NCBI GenBank assembly: GCA_938038785.1
Contig: CALHTB010000029.1
Location: forward strand, 1-46,745
DNA: 46,745 nucleotides
Source of the DNA: an uncultured Acidimicrobiales bacterium
GTDB lineage: Bacteria; Actinomycetota; Acidimicrobiia; Acidimicrobiales; SHLQ01
Direction: 5' to 3'
Positions 8,496-16,520 of the stretch are shown here, piece after piece. The notes beneath the pieces are model-generated. The model had not been told where the DNA came from. It searched no databases and saw nothing but the letters and a program-made list of their open reading frames with translations. Position 1 is the first letter of the stretch; the number at the start of each line of letters is the position of its first letter. A program made the translations under genes and the position numbers.

Positions 8496-8975
8496 ATGAG
8501 TTTGTGGACACCAGGTGGCGAGCACGAAGTACCGCGGGACAAGCCAACAGCTGAGCCCCAGCAGGCAACTCCCCAGCAGGCACCGCCTCAACCCAGCTCA
8601 TCGGACATCCCGGAGATGGACGAGCAGGCCCTCGCCGAAGCGCTGGGCATCCCCTCGCTGGACGAGCTCAGCGACGAAGAGCGCCAGCAGCTTGAAGCCG
8701 CTGTCATCCAGATGGCTGAGACCGAGCGCCAGATGGCCACCACTCCCCCAGAGGTCATCGTGGCGAACCACGTCATGGGCCTCTACGAGCTGGCTGCGAT
8801 TCATCTTCGCCAGAACCCACCAAACCTGAACGAGGCGTCGTTCGCTATTGACGCCATGAGCGCCATGGTCGACGGCCTTGAAGGCCGCCTGGGCGAGAAC
8901 GAAGCAACCTTGCGCGAGGCCCGAGCCCAGTTGCAACAGGCCTTTGTTGCGGCGTCGAGCGCTGCGGGCGAATGA
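8496..8975 (+). CDS. DUF1844-like conserved protein
   Basis: 159 residues, soluble and acidic. The first 55 are disordered and rich in Pro, Gln and Ala. The rest is helical (TTPPEVIVANHVMGLYELAA, NEASFAIDAMSAMVDGLEGR) and resembles DUF1844, a small actinobacterial family often encoded next to infC, as here. The start is ATG 8496; a TTG lies one codon earlier. hisG follows after 11 bases, so the two are probably co-transcribed. Function unknown. The family assignment rests on the context and the helical pattern. Confidence 0.75.
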   Translation: MSLWTPGGEHEVPRDKPTAEPQQATPQQAPPQPSSSDIPEMDEQALAEALGIPSLDELSDEERQQLEAAVIQMAETERQMATTPPEVIVANHVMGLYELAAIHLRQNPPNLNEASFAIDAMSAMVDGLEGRLGENEATLREARAQLQQAFVAASSAAGE

Positions 8976-8986
8976 GCGCGAGCTAA

Positions 8987-9838
8987 ATGAGCACTACCAA
9001 CACTCGCGTCGCAATTCCGTCGAAGGGCCGGCTCCGCGAGTCGGTTCTCGATCTGCTAGCCCACGCCGGATACTCACGTCGTTCGTTCGACCGGATGAAC
9101 GCCTCGGCGGTCGTTGAAGAGTTCGAGTTCATCGAGATGCGTCCGCGCGACGCTGCCGCGTGGCTTAGCGAAGGCCGCCTCGACGCCGCGTTCGTATCGA
9201 CCGACACGGCGCTCGAAAATGAAATCGAGGACTGGCCGTCGATCGAGCTTGGCTTTTCACGCTCCGACCTCGTTGTGGCCGTGAAGGACGACTCGCCGTA
9301 TCACAGCCTCGCCGACCTTGCTGGCAAGACCGTAGCGACCCATCTTCCCGGGTGGACCCAGCGGTGGATGGACAACGAACAGGTTTCGGCCAAGGTCGTA
9401 CACATGGGCGGGTCACTCGAAGGCGTCTGCGCTGTTGGGATGGCCGACGCCATTGTCGATCTTCGCGAGACTGGTGGCAGCCTGTTGCGAAACCGGCTTC
9501 GCGTGCTCGCCGAGGGCGAAAGCTGCCAGGCGACCTTTGCATGGTCTGAGTCAGCGGCCGAACAGATCGCACCGCTTACTTTGCGGCTCGAGGCAGCTCT
9601 CGAAGCACGCCAGACCCAGTACGTGATGTTGCATCTTCCGGCTGACAAAGTTGCCGACTTGAGCAACGTCTTCCCCGGGTTGGCCTCGCCAACAGTGCTA
9701 CCGCTTGCTGGTCGAGACGACCTCGTTGCGGCCCACATCGTGGTGAAGCGAGCAAACCTGTGGTCGAAGCTCGGTGAGCTTCGAGCAATGGGTGCGACCG
9801 GCATTGTTGCACTTAAGACTGACGCAATCCTGCCCTAA
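8987..9838 (+). CDS. hisG: ATP phosphoribosyltransferase, long form
   Basis: First step of histidine synthesis: ATP plus PRPP gives phosphoribosyl-ATP. VAIPSKGRLRE at the N-terminus and GGSLEGVCAVGMADAIVDL (the PRPP-binding loop region) are clear. At 283 residues it is the long form, whose C-terminal ACT-like domain (MLHLPADKVADLSNVFPG onward) normally gives feedback inhibition by histidine. It stands apart from the other his genes of the window (28.4-31.7 kb). No hisE or hisI is adjacent. Confidence 0.96.
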   Translation: MSTTNTRVAIPSKGRLRESVLDLLAHAGYSRRSFDRMNASAVVEEFEFIEMRPRDAAAWLSEGRLDAAFVSTDTALENEIEDWPSIELGFSRSDLVVAVKDDSPYHSLADLAGKTVATHLPGWTQRWMDNEQVSAKVVHMGGSLEGVCAVGMADAIVDLRETGGSLLRNRLRVLAEGESCQATFAWSESAAEQIAPLTLRLEAALEARQTQYVMLHLPADKVADLSNVFPGLASPTVLPLAGRDDLVAAHIVVKRANLWSKLGELRAMGATGIVALKTDAILP

Positions 9839-9868
9839 TGAATCGACATAGCCCAGCTGCCACGCGGG

Positions 9869-9874
9869 TACGGT
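9869..9874 (+). promoter_or_regulatory. Candidate -10 box of the ABC exporter operon (leaderless)
   Basis: TACGGT lies 7 bases before the GTG start at 9882, the distance expected from a -10 element to the first transcribed base. Transcription would begin at or next to the start codon, so the mRNA would have no leader. No good -35 is visible. Confidence 0.45.
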
Positions 9875-9881
9875 CTGACAG

Positions 9882-11627
9882 GTGAACGCGATTCGCCTCG
9901 TCTGGCCCTGGGCTCGGCCATATTGGCACTTGGCTGCTGCTGGTTCGCTCGCCTCCATCCTGAGCGTCGTCATCAACCTCACGATCCCGCTGCTGACGTC
10001 GCGGATTATCGACAACGGCATCTCGGAGAACGACTCATCGTTCGTGTTGAATACTGCGCTGCTCATGATCGGTTTGATCATCTTCGGCATGGCCGCGTCG
10101 GCGGCGGCCAGCCTGTTTGGCGTTCGGTTTGCCTTTCACACCATCACCGACCTGCGACGTGATCTCTACAGCCACGTTCAGCATTTGTCGTTCGGCAACC
10201 TCGATCGGTTGACGTCGGGCGAGATCCTCACCCGCCTAACGAGCGACATCACCAAGGTGACAACCCTGCTGTCGATCGGGGTGTCGTTCGTCGTGCAGAT
10301 TCCCGTGAGCTTCATCGGCGCCCTTGTAGCCATTGTCCTCATCGACGCCTCGCTCGTCCCGATCGTGTTCGTGATGGTGCCGGTGATCGCACTTCTCGTT
10401 TGGTATGTGATCGCCCGATCGAACGTCTTGTACGACGCGGTACAGGGTCGTCTCGATCGCCTCAACACGGTGCTGCAAGAGAACATCCAAGGCACCGAGG
10501 TCATCAAGGCGTTCGTTCGTCAAGATCACGAGGTTGCCCGGTTCGACACCGCGGCGACCGAGCTCGCCGATGATGCCACCACCGTGAACCAGCTCATTGC
10601 GGCGCTGTTCCCCTCGCTCATCTTGCTGTCGTCGTTTGGTATCGCCGCCGTTCTGTGGATCGGTGGGGGGAACGTGATCGATGGCAACCTGAGCGAGGGC
10701 GACCTGGTGGCCTTCATCCAGTTCATGGCCTTTGTTGCCATGCCGATGATGTTCTTTGCGTTCCTCCAGCCGCTGCTGTCGGCGGCTGGTGCGTCGATGA
10801 AACGCATTGCCGAGGTCACCGACCAACGTGCCGACGTGGCTGTTGCTGAGGATGGCATCGACCTGGGCACGAACGACAGGGCACTCGACATCGAATTCCG
10901 GAACGTCTCGTTCCACTACAGGGCCGAGACGCCGCTCGACCACTGTGTACTTCGGAACATCAACCTCACGATCCCCGGTGGCACAACGGTTGCGATCCTT
11001 GGAGCGACGGGCTCGGGCAAGTCGACCTTGGTGAACTTGATCCCTCGCTTCTACGAAGCCTCGCATGGCTTTGTGCAGGTTGGCGGCATCGATGTGCGTC
11101 AACTCAACAAGAGCTCGTTGCGCAGCAACATTGGCATTGCTCTGCAGGAGCCCTACTTGTTCAGTGGCACTGTCGCCGACAACTTGCGGTTCGGTCGGCC
11201 TAGTGCGACCGACCCTGACATCGTCGACGCGGCGAAGGCAGCCCAAGCACACGACTTCATTCTTGCGATGGACCAGGGATACGAGGCGGTCATCGAACAG
11301 GGAGGCGCAAACCTCTCGGGTGGCCAGCGCCAACGGCTTGCGATTGCGCGAACGCTGGTGGTCGACCCGAAGGTATTGATCTTCGATGACTCTACGAGCG
11401 CGGTCGATCTCGAAACCGAAGCCAAGATCCAGGAAGTGTTCGATTCCCTAGATGACGTCACGGTCATCCTCGTCGCGCAACGCATTAGCACGGCGCTCGG
11501 AGCTGATGTGATCGTACTGCTCGAAGATGGCGAGATCGCCGCACAAGGCACCCACGAGCACCTTCTGGCGTCCTCCCCCATCTACCAAGAGATCTACCGT
11601 TCACAGCTTGGGGAGCCGGCCCTGTGA
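9882..11627 (+). CDS. ABC exporter half-transporter, non-catalytic ATP site
   Basis: 581 residues: six membrane helices (about 10-305) then a nucleotide-binding domain. Walker A is GATGSGKS (374-381) and the signature is canonical, LSGGQ (478-482). Walker B is VLIFDD, so the catalytic Glu is Asp (D503), and the switch His is Gln (Q533). This is the pattern of the degenerate partner in heterodimeric exporters such as TM287/288. The next gene overlaps by 4 bases and supplies the complementary changes. Substrate unknown: this class exports drugs, lipids or peptides. A methyltransferase overlaps the end of the operon. Confidence 0.93.
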   Translation: MNAIRLVWPWARPYWHLAAAGSLASILSVVINLTIPLLTSRIIDNGISENDSSFVLNTALLMIGLIIFGMAASAAASLFGVRFAFHTITDLRRDLYSHVQHLSFGNLDRLTSGEILTRLTSDITKVTTLLSIGVSFVVQIPVSFIGALVAIVLIDASLVPIVFVMVPVIALLVWYVIARSNVLYDAVQGRLDRLNTVLQENIQGTEVIKAFVRQDHEVARFDTAATELADDATTVNQLIAALFPSLILLSSFGIAAVLWIGGGNVIDGNLSEGDLVAFIQFMAFVAMPMMFFAFLQPLLSAAGASMKRIAEVTDQRADVAVAEDGIDLGTNDRALDIEFRNVSFHYRAETPLDHCVLRNINLTIPGGTTVAILGATGSGKSTLVNLIPRFYEASHGFVQVGGIDVRQLNKSSLRSNIGIALQEPYLFSGTVADNLRFGRPSATDPDIVDAAKAAQAHDFILAMDQGYEAVIEQGGANLSGGQRQRLAIARTLVVDPKVLIFDDSTSAVDLETEAKIQEVFDSLDDVTVILVAQRISTALGADVIVLLEDGEIAAQGTHEHLLASSPIYQEIYRSQLGEPAL

Positions 11628-13489
11628 CCTCGACACAATCTGGCCAGGCCAATTCGCAACGAGGCAGCCAAGACCTCGCATCACGTCGCGGCCCGGGCGG
11701 AACACCAATGGGCTCAGCAAAGCGCGACGAGAACTCCAGCCGTACGTTCCAACGCCTCCTCGAATATGTGCGCCCGTGGCGGACGCAGGTCGTCATCGCC
11801 GGCGTCTTGGTGATCGTCTCGTCGATCAGTGGGCTGCTGGCGCCATGGTTACAAGGCCGCGCTATCGACGAGTTCATAGCCACACGGGACCGCGGCGGCC
11901 TGCAGGGAATCGTCCTTCTGCTCGTCATTGCATACTTCGTGGCGTGGGGTTCATCGGTGCTCTACAGCCGCATGATTGCCAAGGTCGCACAGCGCATCAT
12001 GCTCGACATTCGCAAGGAGCTCGGACGCAAGCTGCAAAGCCTCTCGATCCGGTTCTTTGACAGGAATCGGACTGGCGATCTGATGAGCCGGGTCACCAAC
12101 GATGTCGACGCGGTCGATCAGTTGCTGAGCCAGAACCTGTTGACGATCTTCTGGGCTGCCGTGCAGATGATGTCGCTCCTGGTCATCATGGTGCTTCTCG
12201 ACTGGCGCCTCACCCTTGCGGTGCTCGTTCCCGTCCCGTTCTCGATGTGGACCGTCCAGAAGCTCGGAGCGATCAGCGGCCCTCGATTCGGCGCCTACCA
12301 GCGAACGATTGGCCAGCTCAACGCTGCAGCTGAAGAACGGCTCACCGGCCAGCGGGCCGTCATCTCGCTCGACCGCCAAGCCCAAGCCGAGGCCGAGTTT
12401 GCCGAGGTAAACGAGCAGACCCGGGAGCTCGGCATTCGTGCCCAAAGCCTGACCGCGGTGATGATGCCGTTGATGTTCGGGCTCGGAAACCTGTCGACGG
12501 TTTCGGTGGTGAGCGTGGGCGCATGGCTGGCGGTTTCCGAAGGAGCTCCCGGTGGCCCTGTGAGCATCGGTGTTATCGCCGCATTCGTCACCTATGCCAG
12601 CCAGGTAGGGCGTCCACTCGGACGCATCGCCACCACCGTCACTTCGATCTTCGCGGCACTGGCGGGTGGCACCCGAATCTTCGACCTTCTCGACGAAGAG
12701 CCCGACCTCGTTGACGCTGCCGACGCTCCAGAGCTCCCGGCGGTCAATGGCCGAGTGGTGTTCGACCACGTCGACTTCGAATACGTCGAGGATCAACCGG
12801 TTCTGCGAGACGTGAGCTTCGTTGCTGAGCCCGGACAGATGATCGGGCTCGTGGGTCCGACTGGCGCTGGCAAGTCGACCATCATCAACGTTCTGAACCG
12901 TTTCTACGACATCAGCTCCGGCTCGGTGACCGTTGACGGGCACGACATTCGTGGTGTTGCAAAGGACTCGCTTCGGGACCAGCTCGGCATTGTGTTGCAG
13001 CGCACGTACCTGTTCACCGACACCGTCGGTAACAACATCCGCTTCGGCCGCCTCGACGCCACCGACGAAGAGGTTGTTGCGGCCGCCACGTTGGCGAACG
13101 CCCACCGGTTCATTACCTCGTTGCCCAATGGCTACGACACGGTGATCTCCGAGGGCGGAAACAACCTGTCCCTCGGCCAGCGCCAGCTCATCGCGATTGC
13201 TCGAACGGCCATCGCCGACCCGAAGCTGCTCGTCCTCGACGAGGCGACGAGCTCGGTAGACACCAGAACCGAACGGGCGCTCCAGAGCGCGCTCCTCAAG
13301 CTCATGGAGGGCCGTACGAGCTTCGTGATTGCCCACCGCCTCTCGACGGTGCGCGATGCCGACAAGATCCTCGTGCTGCAAGACGGCGAAATTACCGAGG
13401 CCGGCACCCACGACGAACTACTCGCACTCGGTGGCTTCTACCACCAGCTCTACAACGCCCAGTTCCGTGGCCAAGCACACGATGGCTAG
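11624..13489 (+). CDS. ABC exporter half-transporter, catalytic partner
   Basis: 621 residues, with an extra polar N-terminus of about 40, six membrane helices (to about 350) and a nucleotide-binding domain. Walker A is GPTGAGKS (411-418), Walker B ends in the catalytic Glu (LVLDE, E540), and the switch His is present (H571). The signature is altered to LSLGQ (515-519). Paired with the preceding protein this gives one competent ATP site (this Walker A/B/His with the partner's LSGGQ) and one degenerate site. The start is GTG 11624, overlapping the previous stop as GTGA, so translation is coupled. Confidence 0.94.
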   Translation: MTSTQSGQANSQRGSQDLASRRGPGGTPMGSAKRDENSSRTFQRLLEYVRPWRTQVVIAGVLVIVSSISGLLAPWLQGRAIDEFIATRDRGGLQGIVLLLVIAYFVAWGSSVLYSRMIAKVAQRIMLDIRKELGRKLQSLSIRFFDRNRTGDLMSRVTNDVDAVDQLLSQNLLTIFWAAVQMMSLLVIMVLLDWRLTLAVLVPVPFSMWTVQKLGAISGPRFGAYQRTIGQLNAAAEERLTGQRAVISLDRQAQAEAEFAEVNEQTRELGIRAQSLTAVMMPLMFGLGNLSTVSVVSVGAWLAVSEGAPGGPVSIGVIAAFVTYASQVGRPLGRIATTVTSIFAALAGGTRIFDLLDEEPDLVDAADAPELPAVNGRVVFDHVDFEYVEDQPVLRDVSFVAEPGQMIGLVGPTGAGKSTIINVLNRFYDISSGSVTVDGHDIRGVAKDSLRDQLGIVLQRTYLFTDTVGNNIRFGRLDATDEEVVAAATLANAHRFITSLPNGYDTVISEGGNNLSLGQRQLIAIARTAIADPKLLVLDEATSSVDTRTERALQSALLKLMEGRTSFVIAHRLSTVRDADKILVLQDGEITEAGTHDELLALGGFYHQLYNAQFRGQAHDG

Positions 13490-14522
13490 TTCACCGTCGT
13501 CCAAGCGCACCCGGGTTTCTCAGGCCGCCGCACGCTCCGTTCGGTCAGCGTTGGGGTTTGGCGCATCAAAGCTGGCGTCGAACGACTGGCTTATGGGTGT
13601 GGTGTATGACCTCATGAACGAGACGAACTTCGCCGGGCTTTCCGAACACGAGGCGATGCTGAGCGACTCCGTGCGTGTCGGCGCCTACCACGCAGGCATC
13701 CATGCCAACGTGCAGCCGGGCGACGTGGTGCTCGACCTTGGCACCGGCACCGGACTCTTGGCGTTCATGGCATCGAAGGCCGGAGCGTCAAAGGTCTATG
13801 CGGTAGAGCATTCAGACTTCATCGACGTCGCCCGCGAGATCGCCGAGCGCAACGGCATCTCCAACATCGAATTCGTGCAGGCCAACAGTCGAGAGTTCAC
13901 TCCGCCGGAGAACGTTGATGTGCTCCTCCACGAGCAGATGGGCGACGAGCTCTTCAACGAAAACATGTTGGAGAATGTGCTCGACCTTCGCGATCGTGTC
14001 CTCAAACCCGGCGGCCGCATCCTGCCTGCGCGGTTCCAGCTCTTCGTCGAGCCGGTCAGCTTCCACGACGCACAGCGGGTGCGGCGCTTCTGGAACATTG
14101 CGCTGCCCGACGGCCTCGACCTGAGCGCCACCGAGCGGAGTTACACCGCTGCGCGCTACGACACGGGTCGCACCGAGCAGTTGTGGGTTCCCAAGGGCGC
14201 AGTAGCCCAAACCATGGGCGCACCCGAGCCGGTGCTCGAGTTCGACCTGCACACACTCGAATCGGTGAAGGCGCTGCAGGTCGACCACGTCGTAGCCCGC
14301 AAGGCGCAATCCGACATGATCATCGATGGCCTGGCTGTGTGGTTCACCGCGTCGTTCGACGATTCAACAACGTTGACCACCTCTCCGCTCGCTCCGGCCA
14401 CGCATTGGGGTAACCGCATGTTCCGGGTGGACGAAGAAATCAGTGCCGGTGAATCCCGCCGTTGGCACCTACACCTAGGCAACCTGGTCAACCCATCCAC
14501 CTGGACCGTCGAGAAGCTCTAG
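13482..14522 (+). CDS. PRMT-like class I methyltransferase
   Basis: 346 residues. The layout is that of protein arginine N-methyltransferases: HEAMLSDSVRVGAY before the SAM fold, motif I VLDLGTGTG (83-91), acidic loop VEH, a double-Glu loop HEQMGDELFNENMLENV with E151 and E160 at the two catalytic positions, and THW (307-309) in the C-terminal beta-barrel. These are the hallmark residues of the arginine enzyme family, which is rare in bacteria. The start is ATG 13482, overlapping the ABC gene by 8 bases, so it is the third gene of that operon. It may modify a protein or a small molecule exported by the transporter; this link is inference. Substrate unknown. Confidence 0.85.
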   Translation: MASSPSSKRTRVSQAAARSVRSALGFGASKLASNDWLMGVVYDLMNETNFAGLSEHEAMLSDSVRVGAYHAGIHANVQPGDVVLDLGTGTGLLAFMASKAGASKVYAVEHSDFIDVAREIAERNGISNIEFVQANSREFTPPENVDVLLHEQMGDELFNENMLENVLDLRDRVLKPGGRILPARFQLFVEPVSFHDAQRVRRFWNIALPDGLDLSATERSYTAARYDTGRTEQLWVPKGAVAQTMGAPEPVLEFDLHTLESVKALQVDHVVARKAQSDMIIDGLAVWFTASFDDSTTLTTSPLAPATHWGNRMFRVDEEISAGESRRWHLHLGNLVNPSTWTVEKL

Positions 14523-14535
14523 CTGGCGTCTTGCA

Positions 14536-15603
14536 TTAGTGACCGGATCGATAGCGAATTCGGATGTCGTTACCGAGTTGAGCCACGTCGATAAATCGAC
14601 CGCGCTGCACGGCGGCCATGGTTGGGGCGCCGTGACCAGCAAAGGCGTTGCGGCCATCTCCCCCACCCATGAGCGCAGGCGCCACATACAGCCAGTACTC
14701 GTCGACCAGTCCCGCACGGTGGAATGAGCCAGCAACCGCCGCGCCGCCCTCGACCATCACCTGGAGCTTGCCCCGCGAGCCAAGCTCATCGAGTAGGTCA
14801 TCAATCTGACCGTCCCATGACTCGAATGGGGCGGTCCTTGCATTGGCTTCGAGACCCGACGCGGTGCTGCCAAGCACGATGCGCCATGGGTCGAGCGGCG
14901 GCAACGTGTCGTCTGCGGCCGGTGGCGTGAAATCGCGAACCGTAAGCGACGGATCGTCTGCCCGAACAGTGCCCGAACCCACGATGATGGCGTCGGACTC
15001 GGCACGCAGCCGGTGGACATCCCGACGAGCTTCAGCTCCGGTGATCCACTGGCTCGTACCATCGGGAGCTGCGATAAACCCATCGAGTGTCATTGCCAGC
15101 TTGAGTACCACATGGGGCCGACCGGTGGTCCGGTGGGTGATGTAGGGAGCCAGCTGCTCAGAAATGGCATCGGCCTCGACACCGATAGTCACATCGAGGC
15201 CCGCATCAACAAGTCGCTGCTTTCCCGTGCCCGCGACCTGCGAGTCGGGATCGAGCACACCGATAATCACCCGCTGAACACCCGAGTCGATGATGGCGTC
15301 GGTGCACGGGCCGGTGCGCCCGGTGTGGTTGCACGGTTCGAGCGTGGTGAAGAGCGTGGCACCGTTGGCCGCATCGCCCGCAGCATCGATCGCCACCCGT
15401 TCAGCGTGACGAGCGCCAGGGACCTCAGTAGCGCCGTCGTACACCACTCCGTAGCTGTCGATAAGCACTGCCCCGACCCAAGGGTTCGGCACCGACCGCA
15501 GCCGCGCTGTGGACGCGTTGGCAATTGCCCGACGCATCATGGAGCTGCGATACGCGCCGGTGTCGATCGGCCCCGGTTCGAGCGGGTCCACCGCATCAGC
15601 CAT
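14536..15603 (-). CDS. ribD: Bifunctional riboflavin deaminase/reductase RibD
   Basis: Second and third steps of riboflavin synthesis: deamination of the diaminopyrimidine phosphate, then NADPH reduction of its ribose. The N-terminal zinc deaminase domain has HAE and EPCNHTGRTGPC (three zinc ligands). The C-terminal reductase domain starts near HVVLKLAMTLDGFIA and has SGTVRADDP and VMVEGGAAVAGSF. The length of 355 is normal. It overlaps moaB by 8 bases and is co-transcribed with it. No ribE, ribA/B or ribH is nearby, so the pathway is dispersed. Confidence 0.95.
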   Translation of the reverse strand: MADAVDPLEPGPIDTGAYRSSMMRRAIANASTARLRSVPNPWVGAVLIDSYGVVYDGATEVPGARHAERVAIDAAGDAANGATLFTTLEPCNHTGRTGPCTDAIIDSGVQRVIIGVLDPDSQVAGTGKQRLVDAGLDVTIGVEADAISEQLAPYITHRTTGRPHVVLKLAMTLDGFIAAPDGTSQWITGAEARRDVHRLRAESDAIIVGSGTVRADDPSLTVRDFTPPAADDTLPPLDPWRIVLGSTASGLEANARTAPFESWDGQIDDLLDELGSRGKLQVMVEGGAAVAGSFHRAGLVDEYWLYVAPALMGGGDGRNAFAGHGAPTMAAVQRGRFIDVAQLGNDIRIRYRSGH

Positions 15604-16132
15604 GTGCAGGGTCCGACGGTTTCTCCGCGTGCGGGTGCGGGTCGGAGTTGTTGACCATCAGTCGCACCGCATGCGGTACGACGTCGGCGACTGCATCGAA
15701 GGTTTCGACACACCCCTTGGTTGAGCCTGGGGTGTTGACGACGAGCGCTTCGTCGATCGTGCCGCAAATGCCTCGGCTCAGGCGGCCAAGCGGGTTCACC
15801 AAGCGCATAGCCTCGGCCAGGCCTGGGGCCTCTCGGTCGATCGCAGCTCGGGTACCCTCGGGTGTGAGGTCTCGGGGGCCGAAGCCCGTGCCACCGGTGG
15901 TGATGATGACCCCGTTGAACCCATCGGCAAGCCGCACCAGCGTGCTGCGAACCGGCTCAACTCCGTCTTCGGTTAGGGCCCGTTCAACGACCTCGAAGCC
16001 CAGCTCGGCGAGGTGCGATTCAAGCGCAGCGCCAGAACGGTCTTCCCGAGTGCCGTACACGACACCGTCGGAGACCGTGACGATCTTGGCCTTGGTTGGC
16101 AATTCGTTCTGATCAGCTTCGTGCCCACTCAT
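15596..16132 (-). CDS. moaB: Molybdenum cofactor biosynthesis protein MoaB/Mog
   Basis: MoCF-fold protein that binds or adenylates molybdopterin. The core KAKIVTVSDGVVYGTREDRS, then IITTGGTGFGPRDLTPEGT and VVNTPGSTKGCVETF, is characteristic. The start is ATG 16132 (MSGHEADQNEL, 178 residues); the frame is open further up, but a 5' extension would run into aroQ on the other strand. TACCTT (16140-16145, minus strand) lies 7 bases before the ATG, suggesting a leaderless transcript. No other molybdenum cofactor gene is present. Its only partner in the operon is ribD. Confidence 0.9.
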   Translation of the reverse strand: MSGHEADQNELPTKAKIVTVSDGVVYGTREDRSGAALESHLAELGFEVVERALTEDGVEPVRSTLVRLADGFNGVIITTGGTGFGPRDLTPEGTRAAIDREAPGLAEAMRLVNPLGRLSRGICGTIDEALVVNTPGSTKGCVETFDAVADVVPHAVRLMVNNSDPHPHAEKPSDPAHG

Positions 16133-16166
16133 TGGAGCAAAGGTAGCGCGGGCTACGATTCTTCCC
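16132..16166. promoter_or_regulatory. Overlapping divergent promoters of moaB and aroQ
   Basis: In 34 bases there are two candidate -10 boxes: TACCTT reading minus (16140-16145) for moaB and TACGAT reading plus (16154-16159) for aroQ, each 7 bases from its start codon. A TTGGAG at 16132-16137 could be the aroQ -35 (spacer 16). The moaB -10 lies inside the aroQ promoter, so the two should compete for RNA polymerase. Confidence 0.5.
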
Positions 16167-16484
16167 GTGGACGACGACAACGTGCTCCGAGAATGCCGTG
16201 CCAGCATCGACAACATCGATGCTGCGCTCATTCACCTACTAGCCGAGCGATTCAAGATCACCAAGCGGGTCGGACAGCACAAGGCCGAGGCCGGGTTAGC
16301 CCCCGCTGACCCCGACCGCGAAGCCGTACAGATCGCTCGACTCCGTTCAATGGCTGACTCAGCAGGCCTCGACCCCACCTTCAGCGAGAAGTTCCTACGC
16401 TTTATCGTCGACGAAGTAATCCGCCACCACAATGCCGCGCCGGCCACGTCCGGCCCGGATCCGAGTTCGCCGCCAATCGACTAG
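16167..16484 (+). CDS. aroQ: Chorismate mutase type II (AroQ)
   Basis: Converts chorismate to prephenate for Phe and Tyr synthesis. The 105 residues are all helical: CRASIDNIDAALIHLLAERF, KITKRVGQHKAE and FSEKFLRFIVDEVIRHH are the pattern of the AroQ fold with its Arg and Lys ligands. The start is GTG 16167, probably leaderless. It is a single gene. Its C-terminus is a short Pro/Ser tail. It competes with trpE (26.5-28.1 kb) for chorismate. Confidence 0.9.
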   Translation: MDDDNVLRECRASIDNIDAALIHLLAERFKITKRVGQHKAEAGLAPADPDREAVQIARLRSMADSAGLDPTFSEKFLRFIVDEVIRHHNAAPATSGPDPSSPPID

Positions 16485-16486
16485 AT

Positions 16487-16507
16487 TTCCGCGGATCTCC
16501 GCCGGAA
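16487..16507. terminator. Hairpin between convergent aroQ and glycosyltransferase genes
   Basis: TTCCGCGGA and TCCGCCGGAA pair around a TC turn with one bulged base, inside the 36-base gap between two convergent stop codons. No T run follows on either strand, so termination may be weak or factor-dependent. Its sequence is related to a motif near 29,925 and 29,990, also in a gap between convergent genes. Confidence 0.5.
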
Positions 16508-16520
16508 GTGCGGAGAAGAA

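Noticed and set aside
10236..11333. 365-residue open frame antisense to the first ABC subunit
   Set aside because: Same reason. Rich in His, Arg and Asp as expected of antisense GC-rich codons.
11951..13411. 486-residue open frame antisense to the second ABC subunit
   Set aside because: Shadow of the coding strand's base composition. Low-complexity, charge-rich, and the sense frame is a clear ABC exporter.
13329..13481. N-terminal extension of the PRMT-like protein to 13329
   Set aside because: The extra 51 residues are the ABC gene read in another frame. ATG 13482 fits an 8-base overlap and the family start.
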